Shown here: in pieces, positions 24,445-35,400 of the stretch
How the letters are laid out: the number at the start of each line of letters is the position of its first letter
Position numbering within the stretch: the first letter of the stretch is position 1
Assembly (NCBI GenBank): GCA_963691815.1
Contig: OY829666.1
Location: forward strand, 620,001-684,000
Direction: 5' to 3'
DNA: 64,000 nt
Origin: Echiichthys vipera
Taxonomy: Eukaryota > Chordata > Actinopteri > Perciformes > Trachinidae
Translations under genes and position numbers: made by a program
Notes under the pieces: model-generated
The model's database searches: none
What the model was told of the DNA's origin: nothing
Seen by the model: only the letters and a program-made list of their open reading frames with translations

Positions 24445-26224
24445 AATGACCCTCTAGGAAGTCTCTCAATTTCCCTGTTAAATATTGTAGATCTTTAACC
24501 TCAGATACAGGTCCCATCTCCTTTTCACTTGAGAAAAGTGGGTGCATGGAAGGCTCAACATTTTGGCAGCTTTCATATATTTGGTTCTGATTAATCAAAG
24601 ATTTACATACATTTTTAAAATTTAACTTGGAAGCCCACTGTTTAAATAAACAGTGTTTGGATTCAAACCGCATACACATATGTCTGACCATAGGACCCAA
24701 TAATTGTATTTGAGATGGCAAATGTATCATATAATGCTGTTTAGGTGTAACATTGTGGTCTGGGAAAAGCTCCTTCCAATGCTTCAAATGATTTTCAATT
24801 AGCAACTTCAATGTAGACACAGTTGCAATGGAAAGAACAGGGGCAAACACTATTTGTACAATCTCTAATAACTTAATTATCAGTTGCACATATGCATTGT
24901 CTTCCAAACTCTCTAAAACAAATGGCAATATCCTTAGCAGGACAAGCATTTGCCCAGATGACTGTTTTAGTTTACCATCATTTGAAATAAGTGTGCTGAG
25001 GGAAATTGGCGATGGCCTATCTCTAACATCTAGCGGGGAATAAGGGAAACCAAGAATAGCAGAATTGACGGAGTCCAGAGTTATCTGTCCTGACTGAATA
25101 ACATGATTCAAAACATTTTTGATTTCCAGTGGAGCTATCCCTTCCAGAATCACATGCATAATGTCTTGTGGGGTTTGCTGTATAATATCAAAAGATGGGA
25201 ATTCAACTAACTTGCTCCTTCGATTGATCCCGTATGTTGTTCTCAGGCTGTTGCGAAGCAGGTCTGTGGTTGCCATTTCTATCTCATCACACTGTCTGAC
25301 ATGCTTCTCCAATGTCCTTTTAGTGAAGGTATCCTCATTGAATTGTGACTGCATGTCCTCAAAAGAACACTCACAGTGTCTGCACTTACTAAATGCAAAG
25401 CCCACACCCTCTTTGAACCCTGCTAATTCATGCTGTGCCAGGGTATCGCCACAGAGAGTGACCATAGCACCATAGACTGTTTTATCTCCATTAACAGTTT
25501 CCATTGTAACACCATTGTACAATGCAACCAGGTCTTCTTTAATTCTATTCAGTATTACATCTACACCAGATTTGCGGAGGTCTGCTGATCTAGCCATCGC
25601 AAGTTGTCTGATAGAAGCCAGCTTAGACCTGTACTTTGGATCTATATTTCCCAGAGTGTAGTATACCATTAACAATTTGTTTTTTGATGCAAAGGATCCC
25701 AGTGGGTTACAGATCTCTATTTCATCTGTGTACAGAACAATCTGCAGTGCATTTGGTTTGTTTGAAAATAAGGGATGGGATTTTAGAAGAGCACCATCAA
25801 CAATGTCATGAAAAAAACCTTCCCTGCACCTTTGGGGTCCCTTTTCGATCATAGTCAAAATTCTTGGATTTGATAAGAACTGTTCTAGACTTTTTATCAA
25901 TGGTACATAATGAAATACATTGTCCTTGATGAAAAAGTCTTTTGATCCCTGACATTTCTTCCTGCATATGGTTCGAGCGATTAGAATTTCTTCTGCATCA
26001 ACACAGCCAAACTGTGTCCTAATAACACTGTTCTGTCTAAATGTTGTTGCAACGTTAGCAAGGGGGTCAATGAAATTGTTAAATATATCCATTGTATCTT
26101 CTTCAAGTTGACCTGTTGTGCTTCCTGAATGCTTCTTTAGTACTCCCTCCATCTGCTGCCTGAGGTTGTCCAGTAGTGAGGATTGATACTGCTGTACTCC
26201 AGCAATAATGTCATTCATGCCTTT
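24443..26224 (-). CDS. Transposase exon 4 (catalytic core)
   Basis: The acceptor is a strong pyrimidine tract ending CTCATTCTCAG at 26225, so the exon opens AAA GGC ATG (Lys-Gly-Met). The open frame extends seven codons further upstream, but those are intronic. The exon gives 593 residues to the TGA at 24445-24443. All three proposed catalytic aspartates, the CxxCxC knuckle and the conserved PKQHYMIHLPSQ and RHMCMRFESKH segments near the end lie here. Confidence 0.82.
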   Translation of the reverse strand, partial: KGMNDIIAGVQQYQSSLLDNLRQQMEGVLKKHSGSTTGQLEEDTMDIFNNFIDPLANVATTFRQNSVIRTQFGCVDAEEILIARTICRKKCQGSKDFFIKDNVFHYVPLIKSLEQFLSNPRILTMIEKGPQRCREGFFHDIVDGALLKSHPLFSNKPNALQIVLYTDEIEICNPLGSFASKNKLLMVYYTLGNIDPKYRSKLASIRQLAMARSADLRKSGVDVILNRIKEDLVALYNGVTMETVNGDKTVYGAMVTLCGDTLAQHELAGFKEGVGFAFSKCRHCECSFEDMQSQFNEDTFTKRTLEKHVRQCDEIEMATTDLLRNSLRTTYGINRRSKLVEFPSFDIIQQTPQDIMHVILEGIAPLEIKNVLNHVIQSGQITLDSVNSAILGFPYSPLDVRDRPSPISLSTLISNDGKLKQSSGQMLVLLRILPFVLESLEDNAYVQLIIKLLEIVQIVFAPVLSIATVSTLKLLIENHLKHWKELFPDHNVTPKQHYMIHLPSQIQLLGPMVRHMCMRFESKHCLFKQWASKLNFKNVCKSLINQNQIYESCQNVEPSMHPLFSSEKEMGPVSEVKDLQYLTGKLRDFLEGH

Positions 26225-27461
26225 CTGAGAATGAGAAAGAGACAAAGAGAGATGATGTCGTTAATATTTGAGGTTGGAACACCTCATCCACCAAAGCTAC
26301 TTACCATTTAAAGGCATTAACATGAGGCTTCATCAACAGTAAAGTTGACAACGTACTGAACAAACTGCTCAGCATAAATGTGTATGAAACAAAACTAGGT
26401 CTAACCGAGTGTATGGCTGAATCATGTCTGGTGATCACTGCGCTACAGTGTGGCAAATTCATTACATGTTAAAATGCAACAAGCAGATCACATGACTAAA
26501 TGTTTTCAATCAAAAATATTATATACTGTAGCATCCTTTCAAAGTGTTCGTAGAAAGACTTGAAAGGCCAACAACCGATGAAAAGACTATTGACTGTCTG
26601 AAGCAATCCTGGAACTCCTGGTTGTTCACATAGACACAAAGTCAAAGGTAAATAGTGTGATGGATGTGTTTGTAGGGAAGCATCTTACCTGTGACAGACG
26701 AGTCTTGGCTCGTGCATTTATCACAAGGGCAGTTGCATGTTTTCTAAGATCCTAAAACAGAATAACAAACAAAACATACCTGTAGTGTCCTGACATGTGG
26801 AGGCACATTACTAGTTGACAGAAGCTGACTGACGTGTCTGTGAATACTAACTACGGATGCTTAATATGTCCAAGCACTTTAAAAAAGATATGGTCAATAA
26901 TCATGCACAACTTATTTTTCTTTTCAACCAAGAAGATCAATAATTTTGATTTAAAAAAATGATTTATGCATGTCTGATAGTAAAAATATCAAATGTGGTA
27001 AGAAATTATGGATGATTTTGTGCTTCATAACTCTGACCAAACCAAATCTAAGAGCATCCCTAATGGTCAACTTAGTTGATAGTCACCAACTGAGTAACAT
27101 ACTTGTTGCACTGTGACAGCTCCATTTTCTTCAATGCCCATTTGATCTTCATCTGACTCAGGCGTGCAGAGGTTCTCCTCCATGATGCTAGAGTTGGATG
27201 GACGCTGATCAGGTTGAATGTTCTGCGTACCATATAGAAAGTAAACAGATTATCTGATTGTATTTAGTTGTATAAAATAAAGTTATCTAATTCATGTTGA
27301 TCATCCATCATTTTCACATCAACTAAAATAAGCTAAGAGTTATTTTAACTACAAATACTAATAGCCTATAACTTGCATCTGGGTAGCGTTTTGGGGGGCA
27401 TCAACAGGGAAAATGACTAACCACATATTGTTTTCTGATTCGTTGAAGTGTCACTTCTTCA

Positions 27462-27505
<44 letters not shown>

Positions 27506-28009
27506 CCTAATGTTATGCACCTTACATAATATTGTAAGTGAGACTGCAGTAGCCTAGGCTATTACCATTATTTAAACGATTTCCCCCCATACGTTTTGCT
27601 TATAGCTACATTAGCCTAATAATAATAAGAAAGAGGGGGAAAAAGCCAAGCATATTCCAACAATTTGCAATCATTTATAATAAAATGACTTCCACAAATA
27701 AAGCCTTGAAAAAATGTACGGCTTTAATCAAATAACACACTTTACACTTAATAGGCTAGCACTTACTTGTCGCTGTACACTTGCTTGACTGCCGTTCTCT
27801 GGTCTGGCGCCTTCAAGAAGGTGTTGGGAGTGTCTTCTCTTTACATGATGGTAGAATGAGTTGTACACTATATATTCCTCCGTGCAACCATCAATACCAC
27901 AGAGAAACCTGAAATCAGGGCTGCGACTGTGCAATCGATTATAATGGCTCATTAACAGTTTTAGTGAGTAGGTAACAAAAACCAAGCAGATAACGCATCT
28001 CCAAAGCAT
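24443..28009 (-). CDS. EnSpm/CACTA transposase, C2H2 zinc fingers plus DDD domain, four exons
   Basis: Four exons joined at consensus splice sites, all in phase 0: 28009-27767, 27222-27103, 26751-26689 and 26224-24443, predicting about 735 residues. The N-terminus has two C2H2-like fingers. The last exon holds a transposase core with YTDEIEICNPLG (Asp about 309), CGDTLAQHELAGF (Asp about 402), a CxxCxC knuckle (about 423-428) and TPQDIMHVILEG (Asp about 496, His about 499). These match the DDD layout expected for CACTA transposases, which excise and reinsert elements with CACT(A/G) ends, fitting the terminus at 23333. The protein would act in the nucleus. The catalytic part is uninterrupted across about 590 codons, but the C-terminal segment is out of frame, so activity is doubtful. 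It could also be a domesticated host protein. Family assignment is from remembered motifs, not from a search. Confidence 0.8.
26225..26688 (-). other. Transposase intron 3
   Basis: A 464-bp interval from GTAAGA to TTCTCAG on the minus strand. It is AT-rich, and no other gene or repeat was recognised in it. Confidence 0.75.
26689..26751 (-). CDS. Transposase exon 3 (21 codons)
   Basis: A 63-bp exon bounded by CTGTTTTAG on the acceptor side and CTGTCACAG|GTAAGA on the donor side. It encodes DLRKHATALVINARAKTRLS plus Gln and is in phase with exon 4, so the reading continues QKGMNDII. Both splice sites fit consensus well. It was missed as a stand-alone frame because of its size. Confidence 0.75.
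27103..27222 (-). CDS. Transposase exon 2 (40 codons)
   Basis: A 120-bp exon between the acceptor GGTACGCAG and the donor CAACAA|GTATGT. It encodes an acidic, low-complexity linker (NIQPDQRPSNSS, then CTPESDEDQMGIEENG) between the zinc fingers and the transposase core. Phase 0 on both sides supports it. The pyrimidine tract is weaker than for the other exons. Confidence 0.7.
27464..27503. repeat. (GT)20 microsatellite in transposase intron 1
   Basis: An uninterrupted run of 20 GT dinucleotides inside the intron between exons 1 and 2. It is an ordinary simple repeat and likely length-polymorphic. Confidence 0.97.
27767..28009 (-). CDS. Transposase exon 1 (C2H2 zinc fingers)
   Basis: It starts at the ATG at 28009-28007; the open frame extends nine codons further upstream but contains no earlier in-frame ATG. 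It encodes 81 residues ending SVQRQ at a perfect donor, CAA|GTAAGT. A first finger (CVIC...HYNRLH) and a second (CGIDGC...HVKRRH) fit a C2H2 pattern with C-x4-C spacing in the second. In related CACTA proteins such N-terminal fingers are thought to bind the element's subterminal repeats, which is inference here. Confidence 0.75.
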
Positions 28010-28290
28010 CTTGAAATTCACCGAGAGCGCACACAAAGATCATGAAAACCGCGGGGGAAACGTAACATCATAGTAAATAGAATGTTCATGTGTGCTCAGG
28101 ATATTACCTATAGGGAAGGCATGTGATCAAGAGTTTTTATAGGTACACAATACCATCTGCAATCAACATGTGGAATGAAATGTATTGTTATCTTCTTGTA
28201 ATAATTGTATGACATTTTACCCATGACTGCATCATCTATGCATACTATCAATATGTATAACATTTGAAATATTTCGGTCACCCCTCATGA

Positions 28291-28471
28291 AATGGTAGCT
28301 TCCATGTCAAGGCGCGAAGAAGGTTCGTTACGTATAAGGTCAGGTGCATCACGGAACCACTTCAGCATCCAGAAGATTGCATCGTGGATTTGGAAGGAGA
28401 CTCTCTCAGCAATTCGTTTTACGCAATGGACGAAGCGGGCATGGATAATACAACAGCTGAAATACTAAAAG
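28291..28471 (+). CDS. Possible divergent 5' exon in EnSpm island
   Basis: Head to head with the transposase gene, a plus-strand frame is open from 28291 to a possible donor AAAAG|GTATTA at 28472. It contains an in-frame ATG at 28426 (MDEAGMDNTTAEILK). The frame upstream of that ATG is also protein-like (VKARRRFVTYKV, LEGDSLSNSFYAM), which could mean an earlier exon feeds into it. A competing frame opens at the ATG at 28304 and closes after 54 codons. No family is recognised. It might be the first exon of a second transposon gene or of an unrelated transcript, and any downstream exons are replaced by satellite at about 28977. Confidence 0.25.
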
Positions 28472-28976
28472 GTATTATATGTTTGTTTATATCCAAACTT
28501 GTCCTCAGGAAGCTAACATTTATTTGAATTGGAACATTGGTCAACACATTAACGTTAACATGCTAATTGAAACGAACAAACGAACTAGCTAGAACTTATG
28601 CACACTGTAAACTGCTAATAACGGCGCCACCAACAATACCAGTTGACGTAATTAATTGCATTTTAATGCCGTGAACAGTGTTAAGGTACAAATGATTTTG
28701 AATTGGCCTTGGATAATGGACATCTGTTTAGCTTAGAGCTAATGTTAACGTAGCACTCTCTGGCGCCCTTTCTATTATCAACGTCTTATAGAGTTTTAAA
28801 ATGTACTGTTAACGTTACTATGAACTAGTCAAACTAAATTTGGGGCCATTTTCTAACGTTAGCAGGATTAGGACATCTGTATTTTAAGTTTCCAAGGTTA
28901 AGTGGCTGTTCTGAAATTAAGGTAACCTGTCTTTGTTAAGATGCAAAAACTTTAGGGCGAATTCAGACTGAGTGCA
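28472..28976. other. Unassigned non-satellite DNA at right edge of island
   Basis: About 500 bp of AT-rich sequence with several AACGTTA and TTAACGT words. No open frame, RNA gene or terminal inverted repeat was recognised. It could be intron of the possible divergent exon or the remaining right part of the transposon. Confidence 0.5.
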
Positions 28977-31900
28977 TGGGAACTCAAAAACCTGTAAAGT
29001 GTCCTCTAGGAGCCCAAACACGTGCTAAAGTGCTCTCTTGGGAGCGTAAATGTGTGCTAAAGTGCTCTCTTAGGAACCAAAGCAGGTGCTAATGTGCCCT
29101 CTAGGAGCCCAAACATGTGCAAAAGTGCCCTCTAGGAGCCCAAACACTTACTAAAGTGCACTCTTGGGAGCCAAAACGTGTGCTTAAGTATCCTCTTGGG
29201 AGCCAAAACACGTGTTAAAGTGTTCTCTAGGAACCCAAAAACGTACTAAAGGGCACTCTTGGGAGTCAAAACGTGTGCTTAAGTGCCTTCGAGGAGCCCA
29301 AACACGGGTTAAAGTGTCCCTTAGGTGACAAATCGTTTGGTAAAGTGCCCTCTATGAGCCTAAAAATTTGCTAATATGCCCTCTAGGAGCCAAAACGTGT
29401 GCTAAAGTGTTCTCTTGAGAGCCAAATTTGCTAGAGTACCCTCTAGAAACCAGAAATTGTGCTAAAGTTCCCTCTAGGAGCCTAAGCACTTGGTAAAGTG
29501 CCCTCTAGAATCCAAAACTTTTGCTAAAGTGCCCTCTAGGAGCCCAAACACGTGTTAAAGTGTCCTCTAGGGGACAAAACTTGTGGTAAAGTGCCCTCTA
29601 GGAGCGCAAAAACGTGCCTAAGTACCCTATAGGAGCCAAAACGTGTACTAAAGTGCACTCTTGGGAACCAAAATGTGCGCTAAATTGTACTCTAGGGGAC
29701 AAAACTTGTGCTAAAGTGACCTCTAGAAGCCTAAACAAGTGTTAAAGTGTCCTATACAAGCCAAACCTTGTGCTAAAGTGCCCTCTAGGAGCCCAAACAG
29801 GTGCTAAAGTGCACTCTTTGGAGCTAAAACTTGTGCTAAAGTATCCTCTTGGGAGCCAAAACGTGTGCTAAGGTGCCGTCTTGGAAGCCAAAACGTGTGC
29901 TAAAGTGCTCTATTGGGAGCCAAAAACCTGTAAAGTGCCCTCTAGGAGCCCAAACACGTGCTAAGGTGCTCTCTTGAGAGCCAAAACGTGTGCTAAAGTG
30001 CTCTCTTAGGAGCCAAAACACATGCTAAAGTGCCCTCTAGGAGCCCAAACATGTGCTAAAGTGCCCTCTAGGAGCCCAAACACATGTTAAAGTGCACTCT
30101 TGGGAGCCAAAACGTGTGCTAAAGTATCCTCTTGGGAGACAAAACATGTGCTAAAGTGACCTCTAGGAGCCAAACAGGCTAGAGTACCCTCTAGAAACCA
30201 AAACTTGTGCTAAAGTTCCCTCTAGGAGCCCAAACACACGGTAAAGTTCCCTCTAGAAACCAAAAATTGTGCTAAAGTGTCCTTTAGGAGCCCAAACACG
30301 TGTTAAAGTGTCCTTGAGGGGACAAAGCTTGTGCTAAAGTGCCCTCTAGGAGCCTAAACACGTGCTAAAGTGCCCTCTAGGAGCAAAAACGTGATCTAAA
30401 GAGCCGTCTTGGAAGCCAAAACACGTGTTAAAGTGTCCTCTAGGGTACAAAACTTGTGCTAAAGTGCCCTCTTGGAGCTTAAACATGTGCTAAAGTGCCC
30501 TCTAGGAGCCAAAACGTGATCTAAAGTGCCGACTTGGAAACTAAAACGTGTGCTAAAGTGCACTCAAGAAACTAAAACTTGTGCTAAAGTGCACTTTAGT
30601 AGCACAAACACGTGTTAAAGTTTCCTCTACGAGCCAAACCCTTTGCAAAGTGCCATTTAGGAGCCTTAACACGTGATTAAGTGGCCTGTAGCAGCCAAAA
30701 CATGTGCTAAAGTGCTGTCTTGGAAGCCAAAACGTTTGCTAAAGCACTCTCTTGGGAGCCAAAACGTGTGCTACAGTGCCCTCTAGGAGCAAAACATGCT
30801 AGAGTACCCTCTAGAAACCAAAACTTGTGCTAAAGTTCCCTCTGGGAGCCTAAACACAAGGTAAAGTGTCCTCTAGGGGACAAAACTTGTGCTAAAGTGC
30901 CCTCTAGGAGCCCAAACACGTGCTAAAGTGCACTCTTGGGAGCCAAAACGTGTGCTAAAGTATCCTCTTATTAGCCCAAACACATGCTAAAGTGCCCTCT
31001 AGGAGCCAAAATGTGATCTAAAGTGTCGTCTTGGAAGCTAAAACGTGTGCAAAGTGTGCTCTAGAAACCAAAACTTGAGCTAAAGTGCCCTCTAGGAGCC
31101 AAAACGTGTGCTACAGTGTCGTCTTGGAAGCCAAAACGGGTGTTAAAGTGCTCTCTTCGGAGCCAAAACTTGTACTTAAGTACTCTCTTACGAGCCCAAA
31201 CACATGCTTAGAATCCCTCTAGGAGCCCAAACACGTGCTAAAGTGTACTCTTGGGAGCCAAAACGTGTGCTAAAGTATCCTCTTGGGAGCCAAAACGTGT
31301 GCTAAAGTTTTCTCTTGGGAGCCAAAACTTGTACTAAAGTGCCCTCTAGGAGCCCAAACACGTGTTAAAGTGTCTTCTAGGGGACAAAACTTCTGCTAAT
31401 GTGCCCTCTAGGAGGTTAAACACGTGCTAAAGGGCCCTCTAGGAGCCAAAACGTGATCTAAAGTGTCGTCTTGGAAGCTGAAATGTGTGCTAAAGTGCGT
31501 TCTAGAAACCAAAACTTGAGCTAAAGTGCCCTCTAGGAGCCAAAACACGTGTTAAAGTTTCCTCTACGAGCCAAACTATGTGCTAAAGTGCCCTCTTGGA
31601 GCCTAAACACGTGCTAAAGTGCCCTCTAGGAGCCAAACATGCTATAGTACCCTCTAGAAACCAAAACTTGTGCTAAAGTGCCCTCTAGGAGCCCAAACAC
31701 GTGTTTAAGTGTCCTCTAGGGGACAAAACTTGTGCAAAAGTACCCTCTCGGAGCCTAAACACGTGCTTAAGTTCTGTCTTGGAGCCGAAACGTGTACTAA
31801 AGTGCCGTCTTGGAAGCCAAAACGTGTGCTAAAGTGCTCTCTTCGGAGCCCAAACACGTGCTAATGTGCCCTCTAGGAGCCCAAACACGTGCTAAAGTGC

Positions 31901-32320
31901 ACTCTTGGGAGCCAAAACATGCGCTAAAGTGTCGTTGTGGAAGCCAAAACGCGTGTTAAAGTGCTCTCTTCGGAGCCAAAACATGTGCTAAAGTATTCTC
32001 TTGGGAGCCAAAACTTGTGCTAAAGTGCCCTCTAGGAGCCCAAACACGTGCTAAAGTGCACTCTTGGGAGCCAAAACGTGTGCTAAAGTAACCTCTTGGG
32101 AGCCAAAACGTGTGCTAAAGTGCCCTCTTGGAGCCAAACATGCGAGAGTAACCTCTAGAAACCAAAACTTGTGCTAAATTTCCCTCTAGGAGCCTAAACA
32201 CGTGTTAAAGTGCCCTCTAGAAACCAAAACTTGTGCTAAAGTGCCCTCTAGGAGCCCAAACACGTGTTAAAGTGGCCTCTGCGAACCAAAACTTGTGCTA
32301 AAGTGCCCTCTAGGAGCCTA
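28977..32320. repeat. Satellite block II, 31-bp monomer
   Basis: The same family as blocks I and III, with many units of the AGGGGACAAAACTTGTG and ACGTGATCTAAAG types that are commoner in block III. It is less clearly ordered into long higher-order repeats. It ends inside the unit GGAGCCTAAA, where the L2-group LINE is inserted. No gene is present. Confidence 0.96.
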
Positions 32321-32470
32321 AAAGAAAATTTCAGTTCCGGTGCTGTGTAAAGCGGCAGCCAGCAACAGTTGCTCCCTCTCCTTTCCGCACTTTTTTGCTA
32401 TTTTATCTTATTTTACTGTCTTTTTATTAGTACTTTTTCCAGTAAGTCGTAGTGCTAACCTTAGCCAACT

Positions 32471-35400
32471 ATGTTCGTGAACTTTCTTACGTCCGTTTGT
32501 CTCATTCTTGGGACTATTTTTGCCGACCGCGTCTCCGTCTGGACGCAACAATGCGGCGGCTCCATTGTTTACACCCGTGAACAGCTGTTGTCGCTAGCAC
32601 CAACGGCGCTAATGCGGGAGAGGCCTGAAATCCCCAAAGAACTGAGGAGAAAGTACAGGGGATGTAAGGCTGGACGTAAACAACGGGAAAAGAAGAGGAG
32701 ATATAAACCATCTCTCCCTTCCATCACCATGGGGAACGTGAGGTCGCTGGCTAACAAGATGGACGAGCTGGCGGGCCTGGTGAAGACTCAGTGGATGTAT
32801 CGTGTGAGCAGTGTGCTGTGTTTCACGGAGACTTGGCTCCATGAGGACATCCCGGACTCGAACGTAACGGTGGACGGCTTTCAGACTGTTCGGGCGGACA
32901 GGAGTCACCGTGAGAGTGGCAAGAGGAAAGGTGGGGGACTTGCTATTCTTATTAACAACAAGTGGTGTCATCCTGGACACGTGACTGTAAAGGAGCGTGT
33001 GTGTAGCCCGGACATTGAGCTGCTTGCCGTGAGTCTGCGGCCATATTATCTGCCGAGGGAGTTTTCACACGTGATCGTTCTGGTTGTTTACGTTCCTCCG
33101 ACTGCAAACGCGGCGCGCGCGAGTGACGTCATCCACACCGTCGTCGCGGGACTTCAGACACGGCACCCAGACGCATTCATTGCAATATCTGGGGACTTCA
33201 ACCACATCACTCTGGCTGCAACACTGCCCACTTTCAAGCAGTTTGTGGACTGTCCCACCAGGGAAAACAAGACACTGGACCTGCTGTATGCTAATGTTAA
33301 GGAGGCTTACAGCTCCACTGCCCTTCCTCCTCTTGGAAGATCAGATCACAACCTCATCCATCTGCAGCCCCTGTATAAGCCCCAAGTCCAGCGGCTTCCT
33401 GTGACCACCAGGACTGTGAGGAGATGGTCACAGGAGACTGACGAAGCTTTACAGGGTTGCTTTGAACTCACAGACTGGGATTTGCTCTGTAATTCACATG
33501 GGGAGGACCTTGATGATCTCACGGACTGCATAACAGGGTACATCAATTTCTGTGTGGACAGCGTTGTTCCTACAGAGACTGTACTCTGTTTCCCAAATAA
33601 CAAGCCGTGGGTCACCAGAGACATCAAGGTCCTGCTGAATGCGAAGAAGAGGGCCTTCAGAGAGGGGGACAGAGAGCAGATGAGGCAGGTCCAGAGGGAG
33701 CTGAAGGAGAGGATCCAACAGGGCAAAGACACCTACAGGAGGAAGCTGGAGCACAAACTCCAGCAGAACAACTTAAAGGACGTGTGGAGCGGCATGAGGA
33801 GCATCACTGGCTACAAACCATCTGGTAGCCAGACGGTAGGCGGTGGTACTGAACGTGCCAATGAGCTGAATCTGTTCTTCAACAGATTTGATGAAAGGGC
33901 TCTGGACCACCTCCCCACGGCTCCTCTACAACCACCCACCTCCAAACCTCCAACCCTGCTGACACCTCCCCCTCAATTCCTTCCTGATTTTGCCCTACCT
34001 GTCCCCTCCCCCCCGCCATCACCTCTCTCCACCCCCACCAACACACACAGCAGACAGACCTTCACTGCAGAGCAGGTGAGGAAGGAGCTGTGCAGACTCC
34101 GCCCAGGCAAGGCAGCGGGTCCCGACGGTGTCAGCCCGAGGGTCCTCAAAACTTGTGCGATCCAGCTGTGTGGAGTCCTGCAGTACATCTACAACCTCAG
34201 CCTTAGTCTCGAGAAGGTCCCTGTGCTGTGGAAGACATCCTGCCTGGTACCATTACCAAAGAAGGTGCGTCCCAGCACCTCAGAAGACTACAGACCGGTG
34301 GCGCTGACGTCGCACCTGATGAAGTCCCTGGAGAGGCTGGTTCTTTCACTTCTTCGGCCCCTGGTCAGCTCATCACTGGACCCTCTACAGTTTGCCTACC
34401 AGCCGAGACTAGGAGTGGAGGATGCTATCATCTTCCTGCTCAACCGTGCCTGCGCCCACCTGGACAGAGCGGGGACCACAGTGAGAATCTTGTTCATGGA
34501 CTTCTCAAGTGCGTTCAACACCATCCGGCCTGCTCTGCTGGGACGGAAGCTGACGGCGATGCAGGTGGACCCTCCCCTGGTTTCCTGGATTACGGATTAC
34601 TTGACGGGTCGACCACAGTATGTCAGACTGCAGGACGGAGTGTCTGACACCGTGGTCTGCAGCACTGGAGCTCCACAGGGTACTGTTCTTTCCCCATTTC
34701 TGTTCACCCTGTACACCTCAGACTTTCAGTTCCTCTCTGAGTCCTGCCACCTGCAGAAGTTTGCCGACGATTCTGCAATTGTTGGCTGTGTCAGTGAGGG
34801 GAAGGAGGAGGAGTACAGGGGCGTTGTGGACTCCTTTGTCGACTGGTGTGCAGCTAATCACCTGATTCTAAACGCCACCAAGACAAAGGAGCTAGTGGTG
34901 GATTTCCGCAGGAGTAAATCTGCCCCCACACCCATCTCCATCAACGGACTGACTGTGGATGTTGTCCAGGATTACAAATATCTTGGAGTATACCTGGACA
35001 ACAAACTGGACTTTTCCAAGAACACTGAGGCTGTATACAAGAAGGGCCAGAGTCGTCTCTATTTCCTGAGGAGGCTCCGGTCATTCAATGTTTGTAACAC
35101 CATGCTGAGGATGTTCTACCAGTCAGTGGTAGCCAGTGCCATCTTCTTTGCTGTTGTGTGCTGGGGCAGCAGACTGAGGGCAGCAGACGCAAAGAGGATC
35201 AGTAAGATCATCAGGAAGGCTGGCTCCGTCCTGGGGGTCAAACTGGACTCTTTGGTGGCGGTGTCTGAGAGGAGGATGCTGTCTAAACTGCACAGCATCC
35301 TGGACAATAACTCTCACCCTCTCCACCAGCTGCTGACCTCCAGCAGAAGCACCTTCAGCCACAGACTCATTCTCCCCCGGTGTAATACTGAACGCCGGAG

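Larger units (their letters stand above)
23333..28976 (-). mobile_element. EnSpm/CACTA DNA transposon island in satellite (right end not found)
   Basis: Satellite stops at 23332 and a non-repetitive island begins CACTGCAAAAATTTAAATC. CACTG/CACTA ends define the EnSpm/CACTA superfamily, and CACTGCAAAAA is, from memory, the usual end of fish EnSpm elements. The island carries a transposase gene on the minus strand. Satellite resumes around 28977 with TGGGAACTCAAAAACCTG, which resembles a satellite unit at about 29915. The expected inverted partner ending in GCAGTG is not seen at the right edge, so that end is lost, diverged, or the island is composite. The trinucleotide CTA before 23333 could be the 3-bp target duplication, but this cannot be tested without the other end. 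Confidence 0.72.

Noticed and set aside
24828..25854. Plus-strand open frames of 70-118 codons opposite the transposase exon
   Set aside because: They are antisense to a motif-bearing exon and show no protein features of their own.
32483..32524. Signal peptide at the start of the LINE ORF2 (hydrophobic residues 5-18)
   Set aside because: Secretion makes no sense for a LINE reverse transcriptase. The stretch may be leader sequence upstream of the true start.
32514..35362. Several open frames of 60-140 codons on both strands inside the L2-group LINE
   Set aside because: They are shadows of the 1004-codon ORF in other frames, without family motifs.
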